Assembly: GCA_002049455.2 (NCBI GenBank)
Contig: KV918762.1
Span: 1 to 64,000 of the forward strand
Origin: Porphyra umbilicalis
Lineage: Eukaryota > Rhodophyta > Bangiophyceae > Bangiales > Bangiaceae
Reading direction: 5' to 3'
DNA: 64,000 bases
Of this stretch, positions 10,807 to 21,417 are shown piece by piece. The notes under the pieces are model-generated. The model was not told where the DNA came from. It made no database searches and worked only from the letters and a program-made list of their open reading frames with translations. Made by a program: the position numbers and the translations under genes. How positions within the stretch are numbered: the stretch's first letter is position 1; each line of letters opens with the position of its first letter.

Positions 10807-10935
10807 TTGCGCTTCTCACAAAAACTGGATCCGCAACATCCGCTTCAGCATCATGAACCGCCCCTTGCGCCAATGAAACAGCGACTTTGCAACGGATGAT
10901 GATGCACCAAGGTCCAGTTTTTGTGAGAAGCACAA
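10807..10935 (+). mobile_element. 129-bp MITE, copy 1 (full length)
   Basis: The ends TTGCGCTTCTCACAAAAAC and GTTTTTGTGAGAAGCACAA are near-perfect terminal inverted repeats. TA flanks both sides (10805-10806 and 10936-10937), which suggests a Tc1/mariner-type target duplication. The interior holds TCCGCAACATCCGCTTCAGC and ATCATGAACCGCCCC. There is no coding capacity. A same-length copy lies inverted at 58441-58569 and a truncated one at 11055. Confidence 0.88.
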
Positions 10936-11054
10936 TACAGTGCGTTCTCCATATAACAGCATCGTTTACAAAAGAATATGGGTGGCGAGTCTTCCATTCC
11001 AGTCCGTGTGGGCCACCTTTTCTTCATATTGAGCCGAATCAGCTGTCTCTTATA

Positions 11055-11137
11055 TTGTGCTTCTCACAAAAACTGGATCCGCAACATCCGCTTCAGCATC
11101 ATGAACCGCCCCCTGAGCCAATGAAACAGTGATTTTT
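11055..11137 (+). mobile_element. 129-bp MITE family, copy 2 (3'-truncated)
   Basis: This starts after TATA with TTGTGCTTCTCACAAAAAC and follows copy 1 closely through AATGAAACAGTGATTTTT, then stops matching. The right TIR is absent. It has the same orientation as copy 1, about 250 bp away, so it may come from a nested or aborted event. Confidence 0.8.
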
Positions 11138-13020
11138 TGAAGGGCGCCGGGAGGTCCATTCTGGCGCTGGCGCGCCAAAAGTGGCCCTCCCAGCGCCATC
11201 CTGCCATCCCGACATCGGCGACAGAGGCTATCTCCCCATGCCTTGGGGCGATTTTTTTTCTTTGAATACCCAGGGGGGTCCAAGTTTGATTTTCAGGCCA
11301 AAAACTATGTATTTATAGAGTTGCCACGTGTTTGTAATAATTGTCGTATTGACCTTCTTTCACATCGATTAATCGATACTTGTGGCGGGGCAGCCAACGC
11401 GGCGGCTGCAGTCAGCGGCGCGCCGACCGACCCGGCCTGCGACGCGCGGCGCACACCCGCCACTGTCGGGGCTGCGGCGAGGACGGCAGTGGTGGCGGCA
11501 GTGGTCGCCGGCAGCGTCAGCAGCAGCACGTCCACCGCGGCAGCCGCGTCGCCGTCCCCTCACCCTCCCGGGCAGCGACAATCAGGCGGCCGAAGCCCTG
11601 CAGTGGCGTTCCGTGTGGCTTCGCACGGCGCACAACTGCCACGAGCACGTCCCCCGCTGCCGCGGCTGCCGTCGCTGACGTCACCACCGCCGTCCCACCC
11701 CCCCCCCAGTTGTACTCAGCAACCGTCGTGCCGCCATCAGTGCTGCCGCCGGCTCCATGTCCGCGGGGCCAGCCCAAAATGACCGCTGCTAGCGGGTTGG
11801 GGATTCCCCCCGCCCCAGTCCCAGCCGAGCGGCAGCGGCAGCGCTGCGGTGGTGGCCACGGCGGCAAGTGCGGACGGTGCCAGCCACCCACGTTTCTTGC
11901 GAAGTGTACGTAATTGAACTGCTTCATCATTGTTCTTTCTCCCGCGCCGTTATGCTTCACTACCAGGAAGGAGCTCCAGGCGCTTGCAGGCGGCCCAGAG
12001 TTGCCGCTACTGTACTCCAACCTGGGCGCCCAAACAGAGCACCATGCTGACGGATTTGTCGCGTGAGGTGCGACTGCCGTCCCGACGGGCGGCAGTGGCC
12101 GATGACCGGCGCCACAGAGGTGGCGCCCCCCATCGTCGGAAACCCTGTGCCGCCTGACGAAACCCAAACGGTACAGGACGAACCCGAACGGCACGAAGTC
12201 GTTCGGCTGTTGTTCGAGTGTTCGTCCGGCGAGCGAACGCCGGATTTTTCCCGGTTTTCGTCCAACAGAGTGACAATCCGCCCACAGCGACCTGTCAGAG
12301 AGGTGCTTGTCCAGGCCTCTGTGAGAGGCATACACACAGCCAGCCCGGCTCGAAGTCGATTTCCATGACAGTCCCAGATCTTGACAACAACAAACATGGC
12401 CAATCAGAGTCCCTCTGGCGGCAAGGTCACCAAGTTTATCAGACAATTCAAGCGTCGAGTGCTGGTGCAACTCCAAGTCCGAATGAGAAGGTGCTCCTGG
12501 AGCATCATGAGAGCGTCCTGCAGTCGACCGCAGACAAACTATTGTATTGGTGAAGACGTTAAGTGTTTGATTTTTCAAACATGGGCACCCAACCGTGCCT
12601 GTCGTACGGTCTTGCCGGGGCAAGGAGAGGTGTGCCGGTCTGGAGTGGAAGCTACAGGAGAGGGGCGAGCTCTACGAGAGCAACCGACACATCTTACTGA
12701 CAGGGCAGTCCTTGCCTTGGCTGACTCTTCCATGTCCGCCATCCTCCCCTGGTCGACGCTGACGCACTCTGGTTGCCATGCTGCTGAAAGAGCCTTCCTG
12801 CATCTGGGGCGGCAGCAGCGGACAAGAGATGGAGGATACTGTGGAGGCGCAAGTTTTACGACGCGGGGGAGCGGCAATGGCGGTGGACGTCGACAGCGGT
12901 GGACGTGGAGAAGGACACCGGCGTCGGTGGTGGGGGGGGCAGCGGTGGGCGGCGGGCGGGAGGTCGGAAGGGACGAGGTCTGGACGTGAGCAAGAAGGGG
13001 CAGGTGCAGGGATTTGTGGA
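11138..13020. other. No confident gene
   Basis: A 368-codon minus-strand frame (12623-11517) has no ATG at its start and no domain I recognise. Its Cys/His/Arg-rich composition looks like chance. Nucleotide features are weak, apart from several TTCGTCCGG/CCGGACGAA-like words between 12160 and 12310 that recur between 13350 and 13480. Confidence 0.45.
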
Positions 13021-13044
13021 GAGTTGAGGCGTGGGGAGGGAGGG

Positions 13045-13235
13045 GGACGGCGGGGAGAGGGACGGCGGGGAGGGGGACGGCGGGGAGGGGGACGGCGGGG
13101 AGGGGGACGGCGGGGAGGGGGACGGCGGGGAGGGGGACGGCGGGGAGGGGGACGGCGGGGAGGGGGACGGCGGGGAGGAGGACGGCGGGGATGAGGACGG
13201 CGGGGAGGGGGACGGCGGGGAGGGGGAAGGTGGAG
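13045..13235 (+). repeat. 15-bp G-rich minisatellite
   Basis: About 12-13 tandem copies of GACGGCGGGGAGGGG with single-base variants at both ends. It is open in all frames (Gly-Glu-Gly-Asp-Gly in one, Pro-Leu-Pro-Ala-Val on the reverse), so translation is not informative. It is a likely length-polymorphic site. Confidence 0.9.
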
Positions 13236-13870
13236 AGGCAGAGGACCGGTGTCCTTAGCTCAGCAGTCTTAGTCGACATCATTATTAGAGAAATTGTAGC
13301 ACCGGAAGAAGTACTGTCAGGAGGGTGCCAAGCTGTGTTTTGGGCGCCAACGTTTGTCCGGACAAAAGGCCTTTCGTTCGGCCGCTCGTCTCACCGGACG
13401 ACTGCCGATCGCTGCGGCTGACGAATATCGATTCGTCCGGTGGATGCAATCCGAACGAGAACCGGACAAAAAAGAGCGTTCGTTCGAGGGCACCCGATTT
13501 GCGACGATCTGCTGCCCGTCCGTCGCGGGACGGACGTGGTGCACGCCCCGGGATGAGCGGGTCCGCACGGGGTGTGCGCTCTGTACGTGCTGCGGGAGTG
13601 CGGGCGGGATAGAGACGGAACGCCGTGAGGGCGGCATACATAATGTCGAGCCCCGGGGGATAGACCAGGGCGTAGGGAAGAGGCAGAGCGTTTACCTTCT
13701 CATCTGCGACTAGCTATTTCAGGCGAGGACGAGCACACGCAAGCGCAGTCGAGCCGGGGGCGCGCTTCATTGACCAAGCTCTCACAGAAGACTGCCGCCA
13801 CTGTTTCGGACAAGGACAGGGGAGGGGGAGCAAGTACACCGTGCTCCCCCTAGTCTGATGTCAGCAGCTA
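13236..13870. other. No gene; flank of the satellite array
   Basis: Mixed-composition DNA with repeated TCCGGAC/GTCCGGA and TTCGTTCG words between 13355 and 13490, but no perfect TIR pair. A purine-rich patch (13800-13850) precedes the first array module. No recognisable coding sequence. Confidence 0.5.
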
Positions 13871-13970
13871 GTCGTCCGGCGATTTCAAGAAAACGCGTCT
13901 GTGGGGCATGTGAGAAAATGCGCCTCGATTGACAGTAGGCTCTCAGAGCCCGCGCGGGTCCTACCTAGTC

Positions 13971-13981
13971 CCTGTATATAA
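13971..13981 (+). promoter_or_regulatory. TATA-like box 1 of the module (representative)
   Basis: CTGTATATAAAGC lies about 100 bp after the anchor in module 1. Equivalent words occur at the same offset in nearly every module (TTTATATAAGG near 21520, GTATATACAG near 22660, GTATATAATGC near 28004 and 30997, CTATATAAAGC near 32968). Retention in diverged modules suggests a promoter, but no transcript evidence is available. Confidence 0.4.
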
Positions 13982-14954
13982 AGCTCGCGGTGGGCCACAT
14001 GCATATCTGTCTGTAAATCTGTTTGTCTGTGCAGCCCACCAATGGGACCGCCGCGATCGGGTTTCGCACACGGGCTACATTGGCAAACAAATGGATTGCG
14101 CGACGGCCCGGATTTCCAGCGCATTCCGACCACAAACATTCTAAGGACCTGCACGCACGCCCGGATCAAGTCCACGCAGATCCGCGAGCGGCGCAGCGCG
14201 AGGCCTTCGAATTGATCCCGTGACTTGAAGTTTTCCAAATTGGATCAAACAGAGGTTTTTTGGGGAAGGCCCAGTTTTCCGGCGAGCAGCGCAGCGCGAG
14301 GCCGTCGAAGTAAGCGCCCGGTTTACAGTAACCCAAATTGGTTCAATCAGTGGAATATCGGGAACGCCCAGAGTTTCGGCGACCAGCGCAGCGCGAGGGC
14401 GTCGGATTTAGCGGCGCCGCTCGGCTCAGCGGGTACGTTTCGGCGAGCGGCGCAGCGCGAGGGCGTCGAGCCGAACGCCTGGCACGCGTGCCGCCGGTAC
14501 AGTTGAGCATATGATATGTGCGCATCGCCCTATGGTGGGCTCTCGCTAGCGGCACCGCTCGGCTCCACGGGTATATTTTGGCGGGCGGCGCAGCGCGAGG
14601 GCGTCCGTCCGAACGCCAGCCTTACGGCGAGCGGCGCAGCGCGAGGGCACCTTCCCACCGGCTGCGGGGTGGCGGGGTGGGGGGGCCGCCGTGTGGCGGG
14701 GTGGGGGGGGTCTTGGGGAAAGGGCCGCCTCGCCCCTGGCCGCCGGGAGGCGGGGTGGGGGCGGTCCGGGGGGGAGGGCCGCCTCCCCCCCGGCCGCCGG
14801 GTGGCGGGGTGGTGGAGGTCTTGGGGGGAGGGCCGCCTCGACCCCGGCCGCTGGGTGGTGGGGTGGTGGGGGGGCCGGGGGGGAGAGCCGCTTCCCCCCC
14901 GGCCGCCGGGTGGCGGGTGGGGGGGCTCCGGGGGGATTGGCCGCCCCTCCCCCG

Positions 14955-14963
14955 GCATATAAG
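14955..14963 (+). promoter_or_regulatory. TATA-like box 2 of the module (representative)
   Basis: CGGCATATAAGGC follows the G-rich VNTR and precedes the most conserved block (CATCTATCCTCAGAAC) by about 15-20 bp, a spacing compatible with a transcription start. In the right-hand module family (28551, 31541, 32633 and later) the box has decayed to GGCATCTAAG while the downstream block persists. Confidence 0.4.
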
Positions 14964-15159
14964 GCTGCGCCACAAGCATCTATCCTCAGAACGGAGAACG
15001 AATTATTCTCTCTCTGGAAAAGTAGCCGATTCTATCGGCCTGGAGGCACTTTTTCTCCTTCTTCGGCGCTCTGTATCTTCGGAATGGCTGCCCTACGGAC
15101 AAATCTGAGCAGCGCAAATGGGGGAAGGGGGAGGCATGGGCAAACGTTGGCAGGCTATG

Positions 15160-16292
15160 AGAGAGCGTCGGGAAGTCAAATGTGGGTCGGCGGCGGGGAT
15201 CGAGGACACGTTTCGTGCCACGTAGCAGCCGTTACCCACATTTGGAACCCATTTGTGGCTATCTGGGTCATCCGACCCACGCCAATTACCGGTCGGTGAG
15301 GACCACGTGGCCACACACGTGGCGCTAGTTTTGCCACCACCGCTCGTCTCAGCCCGGGCTTGGCGCCCACCACGGGCGCTTGTGTCTCCATTTTCGGGTG
15401 TATCGAGAACGCGCATCATCTTGCACCGTACAAGATGCCTTTGTCAACCGGCACCATACCCCCCCCGATGCCGTCACCCCCCCCCCCCCCTAACGCCCTT
15501 AACTGCCGGCGCCCCTCCATCCAAAACTCGCACTATGCCCACTGCATCCCCCATCTCCATCGACCGCCGCCCTGTCATATGGTCGGCCGCGCAGCGGGTC
15601 CAGAACCGTCGTAAAAAGCACGTCTGTTTTTGCCTGTTTTGAGCCTCTTGGAGGCCCGTGTTCCTGTTTGAAGAAACAGAATTCCTGTGCAAAAAACAGA
15701 TCGACCCCCCTTGACAGGCTCTCAGAGGCCATCCCATGCGAGGTCCTTGCATATTTGTGTTTGCGAGAACAGGAATTGTTCCTCACTCCGCACATTGCGC
15801 CTGCTAGCAGGGCCATAGATGCTTCTCCGTCTCTCTCTCTTTCTGGAAGGGGGAAGTGTATACATCTTCTGCCGTGTCTCTCTTTTTACTAGTGGAGATG
15901 CATCTATCCCGGCGAACAGATGATTTTGGCGCCTTTTCTGGAAAAAACCAGCCTTGACAGAGCCCCAGGGCGGTTTGCAGATAATCTGTTCGTCCGAAAA
16001 CGCGCAAAAGCAGACGTGCTCTTGACGACGGTTATGGGCCTGCTGCGCCGGGGCGTCTCTCCAAGGGGGAAGGGGTGATGGTGCTGGGGGTGGAGGTCAA
16101 TTGGAAGGTGTTGCTCGCACAGAGGTCGCTGCAGTGCCGTTGCGGTAGATGTGGAGAGCTCAAATCGTGTCAACCGTTATTTGGACACTTGCCGACGCTA
16201 AATGTGGGGAAGATGTGGGTACATCCGACGTGGGTCGGCGACCCACATTCTACCCACATTTGATACCCACGCCCGACTTGCCGACGCTCTCT
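15160..16292. mobile_element. 1,133-bp TIR element, copy 1
   Basis: The left end AGAGAGCGTCGGGAAGTC and right end GACTTGCCGACGCTCTCT are inverted repeats with one mismatch. Both are followed inward by AATGTGGGT/ACCCACATT words. Short modules lack the element and read straight through GCAAGCTATTGAATGAGC, which gives the empty site. It carries no transposase, a C-run (15478-15490) and an internal inverted repeat (15588-15631 with 16004-16051). Copies 2-4 have exactly the same length, so it probably spread by amplification of the whole module. Confidence 0.8.
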
Positions 16293-17712
16293 TTTGAATG
16301 AGCTGGGTCGCGTAGTCGTCCGGCGATTTCAAGAAAACGCGTCTGTGGGGCATGTGAGAAAATGCGCCTCGATTGACAGTAGGCTCTCAGAGCCCGCGCG
16401 GGTCCTACCTAGTCCCTGTATATAAAGCTCGCGGTGGGCCACATGCATATCTGTCTGTAAATCTGTTTGTCTGTGCAGCCCACCAATGGGACCGCCGCGA
16501 TCGGGTTTCGCACACGGGCTACATTGGCAAACAAATGGATTGCGCGACGGCCCGGATTTCCAGCGCATTCCGACCACAAACATTCTAAGGACCTGCACGC
16601 ACGCCCGGATCAAGTCCACGCAGATCCGCGAGCGGCGCAGCGCGAGGCCTTCGAATTGATCCCGTGACTTGAAGTTTTCCAAATTGGATCAAACAGAGGT
16701 TTTTTGGGGAAGGCCCAGTTTTCCGGCGAGCAGCGCAGCGCGAGGCCGTCGAAGTAAGCGCCCGGTTTACAGTAACCCAAATTGGTTCAATCAGTGGAAT
16801 ATCGGGAACGCCCAGAGTTTCGGCGACCAGCGCAGCGCGAGGGCGTCGGATTTAGCGGCGCCGCTCGGCTCGGCGGGTACGTTTCGGCGAGCGGCGCAGC
16901 GCGAGGGCGTCGAGCCGAACGCCTGGCACGCGTGCCGCCGGTACAGTTGAGCATATGATATGTGCGCATCGCCCTGTGGTGGGCTCTCGCTAGCGGCACC
17001 GCTCGGCTCCACGGGTATATTTTGGCGGGCGGCGCAGCGCGAGGGCGTCCGTCCGAACGCCAGCCTTACGGCGAGCGGCGCAGCGCGAGGGCACCTTCCC
17101 ACCGGCTGCGGGGTGGCGGGGTGGGGGGGCCGCCGTGTGGCGGGGTGGGGGGGGTCTTGGGGAAAGGGCCGCCTCGCCCCTGGCCGCCGGGAGGCGGGGT
17201 GGGGGCGGTCCGGGGGGGAGGGCCGCCTCCCCCCCGGCCGCCGGGTGGCGGGGTGGTGGAGGTCTTGGGGGGAGGGCCGCCTCGCCCCCGGCCGCTGGGT
17301 GGTGGGGTGAGGGGGGGTCCGGGGAACAGGGCCGCCTCGCCCGCGGCCGCCGGGAGGCGGGGTGGGGAGGGTCCGGGGGGGGGGGCCGCCTCGCCCCCGG
17401 CCGCTGGGTGGTGGGGTGGTGGGGGGGCCGGAGGGGAGAGCCGCTTCCCCCTCGGCCGCCGGGTGGCGGGTGGGGGGGCTCCGGGGGGATTGGCCGCCCC
17501 TCCCCCGGCATATAAGGCTGCGCCACAAGCATCTATCCTCAGAACGGAGAACGAATTATTCTCTCTCTGGAAAAGTAGCCGATTCTATCGGCCTGGAGGC
17601 ACTTTTTCTCCTTCTTCGGCGCTCTGTATCTTCGGAATGGCTGCCCTACGGACAAATCTGAGCAGCGCAAATGGGGGAAGGGGGAGGCATGGGCAAACGT
17701 TGGCAGGCTATG

Positions 17713-18845
17713 AGAGAGCGTCGGGAAGTCAAATGTGGGTCGGCGGCGGGGATCGAGGACACGTTTCGTGCCACGTAGCAGCCGTTACCCACATTTGGAA
17801 CCCATTTGTGGCTATCTGGGTCATCCGACCCACGCCAATTACCGGTCGGTGAGGACCACGTGGCCACACACGTGGCGCTAGTTTTGCCACCACCGCTCGT
17901 CTCAGCCCGGGCTTGGCGCCCACCACGGGCGCTTGTGTCTCCATTTTCGGGTGTATCGAGAACGCGCATCATCTTGCACCGTACAAGATGCCTTTGTCAA
18001 CCGGCACCATACCCCCCCCGATGCCGTCACCCCCCCCCCCCCCTAACGCCCTTAACTGCCGGCGCCCCTCCATCCAAAACTCGCACTATGCCCACTGCAT
18101 CCCCCATCTCCATCGACCGCCGCCCTGTCATATGGTCGGCCGCGCAGCGGGTCCAGAACCGTCGTAAAAAGCACGTCTGTTTTTGCCTGTTTTGAGCCTC
18201 TTGGAGGCCCGTGTTCCTGTTTGAAGAAACAGAATTCCTGTGCAAAAAACAGATCGACCCCCCTTGACAGGCTCTCAGAGGCCATCCCATGCGAGGTCCT
18301 TGCATATTTGTGTTTGCGAGAACAGGAATTGTTCCTCACTCCGCACATTGCGCCTGCTAGCAGGGCCATAGATGCTTCTCCGTCTCTCTCTCTTTCTGGA
18401 AGGGGGAAGTGTATACATCTTCTGCCGTGTCTCTCTTTTTACTAGTGGAGATGCATCTATCCCGGCGAACAGATGATTTTGGCGCCTTTTCTGGAAAAAA
18501 CCAGCCTTGACAGAGCCCCAGGGCGGTTTGCAGATAATCTGTTCGTCCGAAAACGCGCAAAAGCAGACGTGCTCTTGACGACGGTTATGGGCCTGCTGCG
18601 CCGGGGCGTCTCTCCAAGGGGGAAGGGGTGATGGTGCTGGGGGTGGAGGTCAATTGGAAGGTGTTGCTCGCACAGAGGTCGCTGCAGTGCCGTTGCGGTA
18701 GATGTGGAGAGCTCAAATCGTGTCAACCGTTATTTGGACACTTGCCGACGCTAAATGTGGGGAAGATGTGGGTACATCCGACGTGGGTCGGCGACCCACA
18801 TTCTACCCACATTTGATACCCACGCCCGACTTGCCGACGCTCTCT
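17713..18845. mobile_element. 1,133-bp TIR element, copy 2
   Basis: Same termini, length and internal order as the copy at 15160, and essentially identical sequence. It occupies the same position within its module, just after the GGGCAAACGTTGGCAGGCTAT word. Confidence 0.8.
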
Positions 18846-20262
18846 TTTGAATGAGCTGGGTCGCGTAGTCGTCCGGCGATTTCAAGAAAACGCGTCTGTG
18901 GGGCATGTGAGAAAATGCGCCTCGATTGACAGTAGGCTCTCAGAGCCCGCGCGGGTCCTACCTAGTCCCTGTATATAAAGCTCGCGGTGGGCCACATGCA
19001 TATCTGTCTGTAAATCTGTTTGTCTGTGCAGCCCACCAATGGGACCGCCGCGATCGGGTTTCGCACACGGGCTACATTGGCAAACAAATGGATTGCGCGA
19101 CGGCCCGGATTTCCAGCGCATTCCGACCACAAACATTCTAAGGACCTGCACGCACGCCCGGATCAAGTCCACGCAGATCCGCGAGCGGCGCAGCGCGAGG
19201 CCTTCGAATTGATCCCGTGACTTGAAGTTTTCCAAATTGGATCAAACAGAGGTTTTTTGGGGAAGGCCCAGTTTTCCGGCGAGCAGCGCAGCGCGAGGCC
19301 GTCGAAGTAAGCGCCCGGTTTACAGTAACCCAAATTGGTTCAATCAGTGGAATATCGGGAACGCCCAGAGTTTCGGCGACCAGCGCAGCGCGAGGGCGTC
19401 GGATTTAGCGGCGCCGCTCGGCTCGGCGGGTACGTTTCGGCGAGCGGCGCAGCGCGAGGGCGTCGAGCCGAACGCCTGGCTCGCGTGCCGCCGGTACAGC
19501 TGAGCATATGATATGTGCGCATCGCCCTATGGTGGGCTCTCGCTAGCGGCACCGCTCGGCTCCACGGGTATATTTTGGCGGGCGGCGCAGCGCGAGGGCG
19601 TCCGTCCGAACGCCAGCCTTACGGCGAGCGGCGCAGCGCGAGGGCACCTTCCCACCGGCTGCGGGGTGGCGGGGTGGGGGGGCCGCCGTGTGGCGGGGTG
19701 GGGGGGGTCTTGGGGAAAGGGCCGCCTCGCCCCTGGCCGCCGGGAGGCGGGGTGGGGGCGGTCCGGGGGGGAGGGCCGCCTCCCCCCGGCCGCCGGGTGG
19801 CGGGGTGGTGGAGGTCTTGGGGGGAGGGCCGCCTCGCCCCCGGCCGCTGGGTGGTGGGGTGAGGGGGGTCCGGGGAACAGGGCCGCCTCGCCCGCGGCCG
19901 CCGGGAGGCGGGGTGGGGAGGGTCCGGGGGGGGGGCCGCCTCGCCCCCGGCCGCTGGGTGGTGGGGTGGTGGGGGGGCCGGAGGGGAGAGCCGCTTCCCC
20001 CTCGGCCGCCGGGTGGCGGGTGGGGGGGCTCCGGGGGGATTGGCCGCCCCTCCCCCGGCATATAAGGCTGCGCCACAAGCATCTATCCTCAGAACGGAGA
20101 ACGAATTATTCTCTCTCTGGAAAAGTAGCCGATTCTATCGGCCTGGAGGCACTTTTTCTCCTTCTTCGGCGCTCTGTATCTTCGGAATGGCTGCCCTACG
20201 GACAAATCTGAGCAGCGCAAATGGGGGAAGGGGGAGGCATGGGCAAACGTTGGCAGGCTATG

Positions 20263-21395
20263 AGAGAGCGTCGGGAAGTCAAATGTGGGTCGGCGGCGGG
20301 GATCGAGGACACGTTTCGTGCCACGTAGCAGCCGTTACCCACATTTGGAACCCATTTGTGGCTATCTGGGTCATCCGACCCACGCCAATTACCGGTCGGT
20401 GAGGACCACGTGGCCACACACGTGGCGCTAGTTTTGCCACCACCGCTCGTCTCAGCCCGGGCTTGGCGCCCACCACGGGCGCTTGTGTCTCCATTTTCGG
20501 GTGTATCGAGAACGCGCATCATCTTGCACCGTACAAGATGCCTTTGTCAACCGGCACCATACCCCCCCCGATGCCGTCACCCCCCCCCCCCCCTAACGCC
20601 CTTAACTGCCGGCGCCCCTCCATCCAAAACTCGCACTATGCCCACTGCATCCCCCATCTCCATCGACCGCCGCCCTGTCATATGGTCGGCCGCGCAGCGG
20701 GTCCAGAACCGTCGTAAAAAGCACGTCTGTTTTTGCCTGTTTTGAGCCTCTTGGAGGCCCGTGTTCCTGTTTGAAGAAACAGAATTCCTGTGCAAAAAAC
20801 AGATCGACCCCCCTTGACAGGCTCTCAGAGGCCATCCCATGCGAGGTCCTTGCATATTTGTGTTTGCGAGAACAGGAATTGTTCCTCACTCCGCACATTG
20901 CGCCTGCTAGCAGGGCCATAGATGCTTCTCCGTCTCTCTCTCTTTCTGGAAGGGGGAAGTGTATACATCTTCTGCCGTGTCTCTCTTTTTACTAGTGGAG
21001 ATGCATCTATCCCGGCGAACAGATGATTTTGGCGCCTTTTCTGGAAAAAACCAGCCTTGACAGAGCCCCAGGGCGGTTTGCAGATAATCTGTTCGTCCGA
21101 AAACACGCAAAAGCAGACGTGCTCTTGACGACGGTTATGGGCCTGCTGCGCCGGGGCGTCTCTCCAAGGGGGAAGGGGTGATGGTGCTGGGGGTGGAGGT
21201 CAATTGGAAGGTGTTGCTCGCACAGAGGTCGCTGCAGTGCCGTTGCGGTAGATGTGGAGAGCTCAAATCGTGTCAACCGTTATTTGGACACTTGCCGACG
21301 CTAAATGTGGGGAAGATGTGGGTACATCCGAAGTGGGTCGGCGACCCACATTCTACCCACATTTGATACCCACGCCCGACTTGCCGACGCTCTCT
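20263..21395. mobile_element. 1,133-bp TIR element, copy 3
   Basis: Same termini and length. I noticed only point differences, for example AAACACGCAAAAG where copies 1, 2 and 4 have AAACGCGCAAAAG, and CCGAAGTGGG for CCGACGTGGG. Confidence 0.8.
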
Positions 21396-21417
21396 TTTGA
21401 ATGAGCTGGGTCGCGTA

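Noticed and set aside
11517..12623. 368-codon minus-strand frame
   Set aside because: Does not begin with ATG, has irregular composition and no recognisable domain; chance opening is likely at this GC content.
14040..14100. Word GGGCTACATTGGCAAAC resembling a small-subunit rRNA helix
   Set aside because: Only about ten bases match and the surrounding conserved rRNA sequence is absent.
14440..14660. CRISPR-like array from the regularly recurring GCGCAGCGCGAGG word
   Set aside because: Spacing is irregular (48-137 bp), intervening sequences are themselves repeated between modules, and the genome is eukaryotic.
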